Positions 1 through 7,884 of a stretch of 64,000 nt of DNA are shown piece after piece (position 1 is the stretch's first letter; each line of letters begins with the position of its first letter). This stretch comes from Dyella dinghuensis. GTDB lineage: Bacteria; Pseudomonadota; Gammaproteobacteria; Xanthomonadales; Rhodanobacteraceae. The position numbers were made by a program, and so were the translations under genes. The stretch covers positions 434,001-498,000 of the forward strand of contig NZ_RYZR01000006.1 of NCBI RefSeq assembly GCF_003977615.1, read 5' to 3'. Below the pieces are notes generated by a model, which saw nothing but the letters and a program-made list of their open reading frames with translations, made no database searches and was not told where the DNA came from.

Positions 1-276
1 GTGACCGACCTGCCACCCGTGCCACTCGGGCATCACGCGCAGCCGCAAGCAGGCCAATAGCAGACCAGCGCTTACGAAAAGACAGCCTAAAGTGAGCGGT
101 ACCAAGGCTTCGCCGCGGCCGGTGCTGTAGATGCCCAGTGCCAGCGCCAGGCCGAGCAACATCCATAGCCCGTAGCCACAAAGGGCCAGGACCTCCAGAA
201 GCATGGGCGCCAACCCGACGGGCGGGAGTTCCAGGTCGCCACTCACCGATTGCGATATTTTTGGGGATATATCCAT
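1..276 (-). CDS. Membrane protein, N-terminal part (runs off window)
   Basis: An open frame of 92 codons runs leftward from an ATG at 274-276 to the window edge; a GTG at 244-246 is a second possible start. The translation has two strongly hydrophobic stretches, roughly residues 25-48 and 59-75, separated by a short polar loop, so it reads as the start of an integral membrane protein. It is divergent from the WYL regulator that starts at 361, with about 85 bp between the two, where both promoters would have to lie. The family is not recognisable from this fragment. The frame is open and hydrophobic as a real gene would be, but the missing C-terminus limits confidence. Confidence 0.45.
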   Translation of the reverse strand, partial: MDISPKISQSVSGDLELPPVGLAPMLLEVLALCGYGLWMLLGLALALGIYSTGRGEALVPLTLGCLFVSAGLLLACLRLRVMPEWHGWQVGH

Positions 277-360
277 AAGGACCGGGGAAAGTCCGTACGC
301 ATGCTTGCGGGCGTCACGTACCATACCCATGCTACACAGAACGGGTTGCTGAACGTCGAC

Positions 361-1332
361 ATGGACCGCTACGAGCGCATTCTTACCCTGCACCGTCTGT
401 TGAAGTCGGCCCATTACCCGGTGCCGCTGCCCAGACTGATGGACGAGCTTGAGTGCTCGCGGGCGACGCTGTATCGCGATATCGCATTTCTGCGCGACGC
501 GTTGGGCGCGCCGATCGAAAGCGCCGGCGGCGAACACGCTGCATTCCGCTACGAAGCGGCTGAAGGTCAACGCTTCGAATTGCCGGGGCTGTGGCTGACG
601 TCGGATGAACTCGCCGCATTACTCGCGTTGAACGAATTGATCGGACGCAGCGGGCCCGGTGTCCTGGCCGGCGCACTCGCACCGTTCAAGGCACGCATTG
701 AAAACCTGCTGTCCGATCGTGCCAGCGGCAAAGCGTTGCCGGTGGAACGCATTCGCGTGATTCCGTGGGGCGAACGCAAACTCGATCAGCAGGCGTTTCG
801 CATCACCGCCGGTGCGGTGCTCGATCGCAAGCAACTGCGTTTTCTTTATCGCGCACGCACCACGAACAACGAAAGCCGCCGCACGGTGTCGCCGCAACGG
901 CTCACGCACTATCGCGACAACTGGTATCTCGACGCGTGGGATCACGATCGCGAGGCGTTGCGCAGTTTCGCGGTGGATCGCATTGTCGATCCGCAAACAC
1001 TCGAAGCCGCCTCGACTGATGTACCCGAGCAGGATCTCAACGACGCACTCGCTTCCAGTTACGGCATTTTCGCCGGCAAACCCAAGGCATGGGCCACCAT
1101 TCGTTTCTCTGCGCATGCTGCGCGCTGGGTTGCCGACGAACATTGGCATTCTCAGCAAAAAGGCAGCTGGATGCCGGACGGGCGTTATGAATTGCAGGTG
1201 CCCTATTCCAATTCACGCGAATTATTGATGGATGTGCTCAAGTACGGCCCGGACGCCGAGATTGTTGCGCCGTTGCCGTTGCGTGAAGAGATGAAGATCA
1301 TGCTGCAGCTGGCGCTTGGCGGTTATCAATAA
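361..1332 (+). CDS. WYL-domain transcriptional regulator (YafY type)
   Basis: This 323-aa protein has an N-terminal winged helix-turn-helix of the DeoR/HTH_11 kind (about residues 1-55, with the motif SRATLYRDIAFLRDALG) and a C-terminal WYL domain. The name-giving Trp-Tyr-Leu is at 188-190, and the usual distal VDRI segment follows. WYL proteins are ligand-sensing regulators; the ligand here cannot be read from sequence. The frame is open further upstream to a TTG at 250, but the MDRYERIL start at 361 matches the family's usual N-terminus and is preferred. The patatin gene follows 28 bp later on the same strand and may be co-transcribed. The divergent membrane gene upstream is a possible target. 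Confidence 0.88.
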   Translation: MDRYERILTLHRLLKSAHYPVPLPRLMDELECSRATLYRDIAFLRDALGAPIESAGGEHAAFRYEAAEGQRFELPGLWLTSDELAALLALNELIGRSGPGVLAGALAPFKARIENLLSDRASGKALPVERIRVIPWGERKLDQQAFRITAGAVLDRKQLRFLYRARTTNNESRRTVSPQRLTHYRDNWYLDAWDHDREALRSFAVDRIVDPQTLEAASTDVPEQDLNDALASSYGIFAGKPKAWATIRFSAHAARWVADEHWHSQQKGSWMPDGRYELQVPYSNSRELLMDVLKYGPDAEIVAPLPLREEMKIMLQLALGGYQ

Positions 1333-1360
1333 ATAAAGCGATCTGCGATTGTGCGTTACG

Positions 1361-2314
1361 ATGCCAGCGATGCCACCTACCGAATCTGTTGCCGACATCG
1401 CCATTCCCGAAGGAACCACGCGCAGACCGACCATTGCGCTGGCGCTCGGTGCAGGCGGTGCAAAAGGTCTTGCTCACATTGGTGCGATTGAAGAGTTGGA
1501 AGCGCAAGGTTTCCAGATCGTCGCCATCGCCGGCTGTTCGATGGGCGCACTGATCGGTGGCATTCACGCGATGGGCAAGCTGGAGGTTTATCGCGAGTGG
1601 GTGTGTTCGCTCGATAAGTTCGATGTGCTGAAACTGGTGGATTGGTCGTTCTCGTTTTCAGGCGGCGGCCTGATCAAGGGCGAGAAGATTTTCGGCACGC
1701 TGCTCGATCTCATCGGCGACATCACCATCGAAGAATTGCCGATACCGTTCACCGCGGTGGCGACCGATATCGAGCGCGAACGCGAAGTGTGGCTGTCGCG
1801 CGGCTCGCTATTCGAAGCGGTTCGCGCATCCATCGCCATTCCTACGCTTTTTCGCCCGCACACGATCGACGGACGCGTGCTGGTGGATGGCGCGCTTCTC
1901 AACCCGGTGCCTGTCACGCCGCTGATTCGCGATCATGCGGATTATCTGGTGGCGGTCAGCATCGACGGTCCCGCTGAAAATGCATCACCGATAGAAATTC
2001 GTGCGCCGGAAAAACCGCGGTCGCGCGGCATCGGCCGCCTGCTGGAAAAACTGCGGCCGGGCAACGGCGATTCGAAAAACGATCCGGAGAAACCTAACGA
2101 ACCGGGCGCCATCGCGTTGCTCAATCAATCGATGGATCTGATGCAGGCCAATCTCTCGCGCTTGCGTCTGGCCGCGTATCAACCGGATTTGCTGGTGCAG
2201 ATGGCGCGCAACGTATCGAGCGTCTACGAGTTTTATCGCGCGCGCGAATTGATCGAACTCGGCCGCGAACGAACGCGCGCGGCCGTGGAAGCGTGGCAAC
2301 GTACACCGCGTTAG
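1361..2314 (+). CDS. Patatin-like phospholipase (RssA/NTE family)
   Basis: A 317-aa serine lipid hydrolase of the bacterial patatin family. The oxyanion-hole glycine motif GAGGAKG is at about residues 30-36, the nucleophile elbow GCSMG puts the catalytic serine at residue 60, and the Asp of the DGA motif is at about residue 176, completing the Ser-Asp dyad. No signal peptide is visible, so it should act in the cytoplasm or at the inner face of the membrane. A stretch rich in Pro, Lys and Asn (about residues 210-245) looks like a flexible insertion before the C-terminal helices. The ATG at 1361 is chosen over a TTG at 1349. Its stop codon overlaps that of the convergent YeaO-like gene. Substrate unknown. 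Confidence 0.88.
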   Translation: MPAMPPTESVADIAIPEGTTRRPTIALALGAGGAKGLAHIGAIEELEAQGFQIVAIAGCSMGALIGGIHAMGKLEVYREWVCSLDKFDVLKLVDWSFSFSGGGLIKGEKIFGTLLDLIGDITIEELPIPFTAVATDIEREREVWLSRGSLFEAVRASIAIPTLFRPHTIDGRVLVDGALLNPVPVTPLIRDHADYLVAVSIDGPAENASPIEIRAPEKPRSRGIGRLLEKLRPGNGDSKNDPEKPNEPGAIALLNQSMDLMQANLSRLRLAAYQPDLLVQMARNVSSVYEFYRARELIELGRERTRAAVEAWQRTPR

Positions 2315-2685
2315 CGCAGCGCTTTGGCCTTGATATGCGAATCGAGATACATCTTCAGCGCAACGGCCTGGTTGTGCTCTTCATCGCGCGCACCGTAGAC
2401 CAGTGTGACGCGATGACGTTCGGCCTGCACGGCGAGCGGTTTCCAGAAGCTCGCGCGTGAATCGAGTTCGCTGGCGTAGCGGTGACGAAAGCCTTCCCAG
2501 CGTGCCGGATCGTGGCCAAACCACTCGCGCAGCGCGGTGGAAGGAGCGAGATCCTTGGCCCACACATCGAGTGCGGCGTCTTCTTTCTTTATGCCACGCG
2601 GCCACAGGCGATCGACCAGTACGCGATAGCCATCCGTTTTGGTGGCCGGTTCGTAAACGCGCTTGACGGCGATGCTCACGAGCAT
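2311..2685 (-). CDS. DUF488 family protein (YeaO-like)
   Basis: A 124-aa cytoplasmic protein of the DUF488/YeaO family. It carries the family's typical VDRLWPRGIKKE motif near residues 25-36 and a central W-A-K-D-L-A-P-S segment. The family is widespread and small, and its biochemical role is not established. The length matches the usual 115-125 aa. The gene is convergent with the upstream patatin gene and the two share a four-base TTAG in which both stop codons lie, so no room exists for a terminator between them. The ATG at 2685 follows a purine-rich GGAGGGATG context. Confidence 0.85.
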   Translation of the reverse strand: MLVSIAVKRVYEPATKTDGYRVLVDRLWPRGIKKEDAALDVWAKDLAPSTALREWFGHDPARWEGFRHRYASELDSRASFWKPLAVQAERHRVTLVYGARDEEHNQAVALKMYLDSHIKAKALR

Positions 2686-2723
2686 CCCTCCTCACGAAAA
2701 CTGACGAACTGACCTCAAAGCAT

Positions 2724-2747
2724 ACGCCGCGAAAACGAAGGCGGCGT
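2724..2747 (-). terminator. Possible weak terminator hairpin
   Basis: A 7-bp GC stem (ACGCCGC with GCGGCGT) and a 10-base loop lie 22 bases downstream of the glycosyltransferase stop on the minus strand. The tract after the stem has only a short T run, so this is a weak candidate. Confidence 0.3.
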
Positions 2748-2769
2748 GATGTTGACGGCCTGATGCTGT

Positions 2770-3486
2770 TCAGAGTTCTTCGACGCGCGTGACTTTGGCC
2801 CGGCGCATCAGCCACGACACGCCGCGCAGATCGGCCACGCCGACCCAAAGGCGATCGAGCATGCCGTACTTGGAGGTGCCCGCCGTGCGCGGGCGATGGC
2901 CGACCGGCACACTCTGGCTGCGATAACCCGCGCGCTTGACCAGCGCCGGCAGGTAACGATGCATGTGATCGAAGTATGGCAGGCGCAGGAAAATGTCGCG
3001 CTCGAACAGCTTCAGGCCGCAGCCGGTGTCGGGCGTGTTGTCCTGAAGCATGCGTGAGCGCACCGCGTTGGCGATCTTCGAGGAAATGCGTTTGTTGAAG
3101 CTGTCGCGGCGCGTGGTACGCCAGCCCGCGAAGAGTTTGGTTTCCGCATCGGCCCCATCGCGTGCGGCAAGCAGCTTGGGAATATCGGCCGGATCGTTCT
3201 GACCGTCGCCGTCCAGCGTGGCGATCCACGGCGAACGCGCGGCGCGCACGCCGTTCCACACGGCCGTGCTCTGGCCGCTGCGGGTGACGTGATGCAGCAC
3301 GCGCAATTCGGGATAGCTGGCCTTCTGCGCGTTCAGCACCGCACGGCTGTCGTCGCTGGAATCGTCGTCGACGTAGACGATTTCGAAATCCACCTTGCCG
3401 CGTAAAGCCGAAGCGATTTCGGCGAGCAGCGGGGGGATATTGTCGCGTTCATTGAAGACGGGCACAACGACGGAAAGTTGCGGCAT
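2770..3486 (-). CDS. Family 2 glycosyltransferase (DPM1/ArnC-like)
   Basis: A 238-aa GT-A fold glycosyltransferase. The N-terminus (LSVVVPVFNERDNIPPLL) is the classic GT2 nucleotide-sugar binding strand, followed by a D-D-D-S-S-D motif near residue 41 and an ATLDGDGQNDPADI segment near residue 90 that supplies the metal-binding Asp residues. No transmembrane pair follows the catalytic domain, unlike ArnC, so it resembles the soluble dolichyl/polyprenyl-phosphate mannosyltransferase type. It probably moves a sugar from a nucleotide donor to a lipid-phosphate carrier; donor and acceptor are unknown. It stands alone between parB (with a palindromic repeat in between) and the YeaO-like gene. Confidence 0.85.
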   Translation of the reverse strand: MPQLSVVVPVFNERDNIPPLLAEIASALRGKVDFEIVYVDDDSSDDSRAVLNAQKASYPELRVLHHVTRSGQSTAVWNGVRAARSPWIATLDGDGQNDPADIPKLLAARDGADAETKLFAGWRTTRRDSFNKRISSKIANAVRSRMLQDNTPDTGCGLKLFERDIFLRLPYFDHMHRYLPALVKRAGYRSQSVPVGHRPRTAGTSKYGMLDRLWVGVADLRGVSWLMRRAKVTRVEEL

Positions 3487-3523
3487 GGACAGAACCTTGT
3501 AACGCCAAATCGGAATGTTAAAG

Positions 3524-3651
3524 CCCCTCTCCCTGTGGGAGAGGGGTTGGGGTGAGGGTTCGGGCAGCGCGCGTTATCCAGGTTTTGGATAAGACTTCAT
3601 GCCGCGCTCCGAGCGCACCCTCACCCCAGCCCCTCTCCCACCGGGAGAGGG
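3524..3651. repeat. Paired intergenic palindromes (CCTCTCCC family)
   Basis: Two GC-rich palindromes face each other in the gap between the glycosyltransferase and parB. The left arm (3537-3558) and right arm (3618-3639) are inverted copies that differ at one of 22 positions, and each arm also folds on itself through CTCTCCC/GGGAGAG. The whole 128-bp unit can form a cruciform or a stable RNA structure. A diverged copy of the same family lies at 48754-48912. The structure lies downstream of parB on the minus strand and could also act as a terminator. Confidence 0.8.
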
Positions 3652-3660
3652 AGTCAGTGC

Positions 3661-4530
3661 TTAACGCATCTTGCCGAGAATCCCTTCCAGCTCATCATTG
3701 CTGTGGTAATGGATCACCAGCTTGCCGCGGCCGCCGCGGCCATGGGCCACTTCGACCTTGGTCGCGAAACGTTCGCCCAGCTCGCGTTCCAGCGCGTCCA
3801 CATTCGGGTCGCGTGCCGGAGCGCTCTTGGCTTTGCCCTTTGGCGCCGTCTGCGCTTTGCGGGCAGCGTCTTCCAGCTCGCGCACGCTCCAGTTGTTGCG
3901 CGCCGCTTCCAGCGCGAGCGCTTCGGCATCGCGTTCGGGCAGCGTGAGCAGGCAGCGGGCATGGCCCATTTCCAGCTTGCCGTCGTCGAGCAGGCGCTTG
4001 ATCGAAGCGGGCAGATCGATCAGGCGCAGCATGTTGGACACTGCCGCACGCGAGCGGCCCACCGCATCGGCGGCCTGTTGATGCGTGAGATCGAAATCGT
4101 CGATCAGGCGCTTGATGGCGTCCGCTTCTTCCAGCGGTGTGAGATCCTGGCGCTGGATGTTTTCGATCAACGCCATCGCCGGGACGGCGACTTCCGGAAC
4201 ATCTTTGACGAGCGCGGGAATCTCGCTGAGCTGCGCGCGCTGAGCTGCGCGCCAGCGGCGTTCACCGGCAATCAGCTCGTAGCTGTTCTTGCCGATCGCG
4301 CGAACGACGACCGGTTGAATCAAACCCTGTGCGCGAATCGACGCGGCCAGTTCGTCCAGCGCTTCGTCGTTCCAGTGACGGCGCGGCTGATATTTGCCGG
4401 GCTGAATGTGCTGGATGGGCAGGTTGCGCAGCTCGCCTTCCTGTTCGATCACCGACGGAGTGCCGGCATCGCCGCCGCCGAGCAGGGCATCGAGCCCGCG
4501 TCCCAATCCACGCTTTTTAGGAGCCGACAT
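3661..4530 (-). CDS. parB: Chromosome partitioning protein ParB
   Basis: A 289-aa ParB/Spo0J homologue, the CTPase clamp that binds parS and spreads over neighbouring DNA to segregate new origins. The N-terminus has the conserved RGLGRGLDALLG segment that contacts ParA. The ParB/Srx CTP-binding fold follows, with GERRWRAAQRA near residues 90-100, then a helix-turn-helix around residues 140-170 (THQQAADAVGRSRAAVSNMLRLIDLP) and a C-terminal dimerisation domain. A Lys/Ala-rich linker near residues 225-240 precedes the last domain. It lies two bases downstream of parA in the same operon. Its likely targets, two perfect parS palindromes, lie about 24 kb away inside recF. Confidence 0.97.
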   Translation of the reverse strand: MSAPKKRGLGRGLDALLGGGDAGTPSVIEQEGELRNLPIQHIQPGKYQPRRHWNDEALDELAASIRAQGLIQPVVVRAIGKNSYELIAGERRWRAAQRAQLSEIPALVKDVPEVAVPAMALIENIQRQDLTPLEEADAIKRLIDDFDLTHQQAADAVGRSRAAVSNMLRLIDLPASIKRLLDDGKLEMGHARCLLTLPERDAEALALEAARNNWSVRELEDAARKAQTAPKGKAKSAPARDPNVDALERELGERFATKVEVAHGRGGRGKLVIHYHSNDELEGILGKMR

Positions 4531-4532
4531 GT

Positions 4533-5384
4533 TTATTCCTGATCCAAATGAGCCGAGGCTTCCAGCGTTTCCTCGGGTGCATCGCCGTGCATGGAATGCA
4601 GCGCGGCGACCGCGGCTTGCGAACCGCGTTCGCGGCGAATGATTTCACCGGCAAGACCGATGTAGGCGATGGCGCCGCGCGAGCTGCGGTCGTAAAGGTG
4701 AATCGGTTGACCGTGGCTCGGTGCTTCGGCCAGACGCACATTGCGCGGAATGATCGAGCGCAGCACCTTGTCGCCGAAATGCTGCGTGAGCTGCGCCGAC
4801 ACTTCGTTGCCGAGGTTGTTGCGCACGTCGTACATGGTGCGCAGCAAGCCTTCGATTTCCAGTTGCGGATTCAGATGCTGGCGCACCGCTTTCACCGTAT
4901 CGAGCAAACTGGAAAGACCTTCCAGCGCGAAGTATTCGCACTGCACCGGAATCAGCAAGCTCGTCGCCGCGGTGAGTGCATTGACGGTGAGCAGATGCAA
5001 GGTCGGCGGACAGTCGACCAGAATGGTGTCGTACTTGCCCGCCACTTTCTGCAGTTGTTCCTTCAAACGATTTTCGCGCGCGAGCGCGTCCATCAGTTTG
5101 AGTTCTGCAGCGGTGAGGTCGCCGTTGCCGGGCAGCAAGTCGTAATGCGCTTCGGTAGCGACGATGGCTTCTTCGATCGGCGCTTCGCCCAGCAGCACTT
5201 CACAGCCACTCGGTGTCGCTTCGTGTTTGTTCACGCCCGATGCCATGGTCGCGTTGCCCTGCGGGTCGAGATCGACCAGCAGCACTTTGCGCTTCGCTGC
5301 AGCGAGCGCCGCAGCAAGATTGACAGCGGTTGTGGTTTTGCCGACGCCACCTTTCTGGTTGGCGACAGCGATGATACGGGCCAT
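4533..5384 (-). CDS. parA: Chromosome partitioning ATPase ParA
   Basis: A 283-aa ParA/Soj-type deviant Walker ATPase. The P-loop KGGVGKTT with its signature lysine is at residues 10-17, the Walker A' DLDPQGN at about 40, and the DCPPTLHLLTVNAL segment near 120. ATP-bound ParA dimers coat the nucleoid and are released by ParB-parS complexes, moving origins apart. The start at 5384 (MARIIAVANQKGG) is the family start; the open frame upstream has no homologous features. The gene lies between rsmG and parB on the same strand with short gaps, as in many gammaproteobacteria, though here mnmG is not adjacent. Confidence 0.97.
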   Translation of the reverse strand: MARIIAVANQKGGVGKTTTAVNLAAALAAAKRKVLLVDLDPQGNATMASGVNKHEATPSGCEVLLGEAPIEEAIVATEAHYDLLPGNGDLTAAELKLMDALARENRLKEQLQKVAGKYDTILVDCPPTLHLLTVNALTAATSLLIPVQCEYFALEGLSSLLDTVKAVRQHLNPQLEIEGLLRTMYDVRNNLGNEVSAQLTQHFGDKVLRSIIPRNVRLAEAPSHGQPIHLYDRSSRGAIAYIGLAGEIIRRERGSQAAVAALHSMHGDAPEETLEASAHLDQE

Positions 5385-5424
5385 GTCTCGTCCGGTACCG
5401 TGAGTGTTCGAAAGGACGGCTAGA

Positions 5425-6063
5425 TTAGCAGCCCGCCCGTCCCAGCACGACGAGATGTCGCTCGGCCGCTTCCAGTCCCGGGACGGCGAGCGCGTGAATC
5501 GCGCGGACCTGGAATGCCGCGGGCACGCCTGGAAGTTCGTCATCGGGCGACTTTCCCTTCATCGCCAGCCAGATGCCCTGCGGTGCCAGCAGATGGCCGC
5601 CCCAGCCGAGCATGTCGGCCAGGCTGGCGAAAGCGCGCGCGGTGATGCAATCGAACTGGCCTTCGACCTCTTCCACACGCGATTGCTCGGCGCGAACGCC
5701 TTCAAGCTTCAGCGAACGGATCGCTTCGCGCAGGAAACGCACCTTTTTGCCGTTGGAATCGACCAGCAACACCTGCCGCCCCGGCGCGGCGATGGCGAGC
5801 GGAATGCCCGGCAGGCCGGGGCCAGTGCCCAGATCCGCGAGGGTCTCGCCCTGCACGTAGGGCAGGATGGCGAGCGCATCGAGCAAATGGCGCGTGACCA
5901 TGTCCTCAGGATCGCGAATGGCGGTGAGGTTGTACGTGGCGTTCCAGCGCTCGAGCAGCGCCAGGTAATCGAGCAGGCGCGGCACCGCGTTCGCCGGCAG
6001 CGTCAGGCCCAGCGCGTGGATGCCCTGTTCGAGCTTGGTTTGCAGGGCGTTGCGCGTGGTCAT
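5425..6063 (-). CDS. rsmG: 16S rRNA (guanine-N7) methyltransferase RsmG
   Basis: A 212-aa class I SAM-dependent methyltransferase that modifies G527 (E. coli numbering) of 16S rRNA. The SAM-binding glycine loop is LADLGTGPGLPGIPLAIA near residues 75-92, followed by an acidic LLVDSNGKK strand. The N-terminal ERWNATYNLTAIRDPEDM segment is typical of RsmG/GidB. The ATG at 6063 gives the standard length; a frame extension of 16 residues upstream is judged spurious. The gene heads an rsmG-parA-parB operon with a 40-bp gap to parA. Confidence 0.95.
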   Translation of the reverse strand: MTTRNALQTKLEQGIHALGLTLPANAVPRLLDYLALLERWNATYNLTAIRDPEDMVTRHLLDALAILPYVQGETLADLGTGPGLPGIPLAIAAPGRQVLLVDSNGKKVRFLREAIRSLKLEGVRAEQSRVEEVEGQFDCITARAFASLADMLGWGGHLLAPQGIWLAMKGKSPDDELPGVPAAFQVRAIHALAVPGLEAAERHLVVLGRAGC

Positions 6064-6127
6064 CGGGTGTCCGTGGCGTGCGTGGTCGATCAGTATCCGG
6101 ATCGGCTGCATGCTGCGCCAGCGCCGG

Positions 6128-6154
6128 ACAAAAGAAGACCCGCCGGAGCGGGTC
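6128..6154 (-). terminator. Rho-independent terminator of the mini-SPFH gene
   Basis: A 7-bp stem GACCCGC/GCGGGTC with a CGGA loop (6137-6154) is followed on the minus strand by TTCTTTTG. It lies about 65 bases after the stop of the SPFH-like gene and upstream of rsmG. Confidence 0.6.
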
Positions 6155-6218
6155 GATACTTTCAGGTTTCCCCTGGACCGGTGCTTCTACTAAGGCACCT
6201 GGCCAGTTCTTCTTGTAA

Positions 6219-6677
6219 TCAGGCGGCTTCCAGCTCGACGCGGGTCACCATCACACCGCGCGCGCGCAGGTGTTTGTTGAGATTGGACTTCAGACGGGCG
6301 GCAACTTCGCGGCGTTCGTCCTGGGTGGTTTCCGGCTCGGCGTGCAGCGCGTCGACGACGGAGCTGCGGATGAGCTGGTCGGCGTGTTCGATCACCGCGT
6401 CGGCGCGCTCGGGTTCGAGCACCTGCCAGTAAACGGTGCCGTGCATCGGCTTCGTTTCAGCCATGGAGGCATCGAAACTCAGCGTGCGGCCGCCCAGATC
6501 AATACGATGTCCAACGCGATCGACCAGCGGCATGACGACATGGGTGCCCGGTTGAAGAAGGCGCACCGGCTTGCCGCGACGATACAGACTGTGAACTTGA
6601 CCGGCCGGCACACGCTTCACGGCAGCCGCCATCAAGGCGAGGACTGCGAAGAGAAGAGTGGTGGCGAGAATGGTCAT
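6219..6677 (-). CDS. Small SPFH/band-7-like membrane protein
   Basis: A 152-aa protein with one N-terminal transmembrane helix (about residues 3-20) followed directly by a stomatin/prohibitin-like segment: VPAGQVHSLYRRGKPVRLLQPGTH and then MPLVDRVGHRID. The middle contains an MHGTVYWQVLEPERADAVI strand and the end an alpha-helical region with LNKHLRARGVMVTRVEL, which corresponds to the last part of the SPFH domain. It is much shorter than stomatin (about 250-300 aa) and has no C-terminal coiled coil. It should sit in the inner membrane as a scaffold-like protein, but no function can be assigned. It appears monocistronic, with an AT-rich upstream region (6680-6790) and its own terminator. Confidence 0.7.
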   Translation of the reverse strand: MTILATTLLFAVLALMAAAVKRVPAGQVHSLYRRGKPVRLLQPGTHVVMPLVDRVGHRIDLGGRTLSFDASMAETKPMHGTVYWQVLEPERADAVIEHADQLIRSSVVDALHAEPETTQDERREVAARLKSNLNKHLRARGVMVTRVELEAA

Positions 6678-6868
6678 GGTTTGTTTAGAAACAATTAGTT
6701 ATGAACGTTTTCTGAAATTTTTACGAGGCTTTATTGTACAGCCCCATGAACCTGTTTGGATTAATCTTAATTTAACGACGAAACATGGCGCTTTTCAACC
6801 ACTGTTCGTTAACGAGTGGCTGACAAATCGGAAGCATCAGCCGTGCCATACGCGGCGTCCAAAACAGA

Positions 6869-6900
6869 TCGCCCCACCGGTATTTCTATCGGCAGGGCGA
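6869..6900 (-). terminator. Probable terminator of the pirin gene
   Basis: The stem TCGCCC/GGGCGA with an inner CCG/CGG pair begins 33 bases after the pirin stop on the minus strand and is followed by GATCTGTTTTGG. The remaining gap up to the SPFH gene start at 6677 is AT-rich and holds no gene. Confidence 0.5.
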
Positions 6901-6933
6901 GGAGTTAGCCGAAGCGGGTGGTGGGCGGGTCGC

Positions 6934-7767
6934 TTAGAACTTGCCGGCGCGGAAGTCGGCGATCGCTTCGTGGATCTGCTCGGGTGTGTTCATGACGAAC
7001 GGGCCGTAGCGGGCAACCGGCTCCTGTAGGGGTTTGCCGGCCACCAAAAGCACACGGGCTGGGGTTTCGCGTCCGGCGATGCGCACGCTGTCGCCCTTCG
7101 AAAGCACGGCCAGTTCGCTGCGCGAGAGTTTTTCGCCAGCGACTTGCGCGTCGGTTCCGTCGAAGACGTAGGCAAAGGCGTGATGACCTTCGGGCAATGG
7201 AATGTCCACGCCTGCACCCGGTTCGACCGCGATGTCGAGGTACACCGGCGCGGTCGCGACGCCGGAAACCGGACCCTCAGCGTCACCCAGTGCCCCGGCG
7301 ATGACCTTCACCGTCACCCCTTCGGCCGGATGCACCACCGGAATGCGTGCCGGATCGATGTCCTGGTAGCGCGGGTCGGTCATCTTGTCCTTGGCGGGCA
7401 GATTCACCCACAGCTGGAAACCCCACATCAGGCCGTTTTCCTGCTGCGGCATTTCCGAGTGCACGATGCCGCGGCCGGCGGTCATCCATTGGACGCTGCC
7501 GGAAACGAGGTCGCCGCGGTTGCCCTGGTTGTCGCCGTGCTGCATGTGGCCGGCGAGCATGTAGGTGACCGTCTCGAAGCCGCGATGCGGATGCTCCGGG
7601 AAGCCGGCGATGTAATCGCCCGCCTGGTCGGAACGGAATTCGTCCAGCAGCAGGAACGGGTCGAGCATGTCCAGACCTGGCTGGCCGATGATGCGCTTGA
7701 GTTTGACGCCCGCACCGTCGGAGGTGTCGGTGCCGCGAATCCGGCGAAGAATGCTGCGCTCAGTCAT
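6934..7767 (-). CDS. Pirin family protein
   Basis: A 277-aa bicupin of the pirin family. The N-terminal cupin carries the iron-binding pattern HPHRGFETVTYML (two His near residues 58-60) and GRGIVHSEMP (His and Glu near residues 100-105), so all four metal ligands are present. Some bacterial pirins are quercetin 2,3-dioxygenases and others modulate enzymes; the role here is not evident. The ATG at 7767 follows GGAGCAAGCC and is preferred over an upstream extension. It appears to stand alone between the SPFH gene and the YecA-family gene. Confidence 0.92.
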   Translation of the reverse strand: MTERSILRRIRGTDTSDGAGVKLKRIIGQPGLDMLDPFLLLDEFRSDQAGDYIAGFPEHPHRGFETVTYMLAGHMQHGDNQGNRGDLVSGSVQWMTAGRGIVHSEMPQQENGLMWGFQLWVNLPAKDKMTDPRYQDIDPARIPVVHPAEGVTVKVIAGALGDAEGPVSGVATAPVYLDIAVEPGAGVDIPLPEGHHAFAYVFDGTDAQVAGEKLSRSELAVLSKGDSVRIAGRETPARVLLVAGKPLQEPVARYGPFVMNTPEQIHEAIADFRAGKF

Positions 7768-7884
7768 GGCTTGCTCCGGTAGAGAGAACTGTCGCCCATG
7801 ATGGGCGCGCAAGCGTGCGCACCCAAGCGTTTCCTTACGAACAGACTGTTTCCGGAAAGGCTGCCGCGAGGGCAGCCTTGTCGT

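Noticed and set aside
5404-6432. A 342-codon open frame over rsmG and the following gap
   Set aside because: It is antisense to rsmG for most of its length; its composition is that of a shadow frame.
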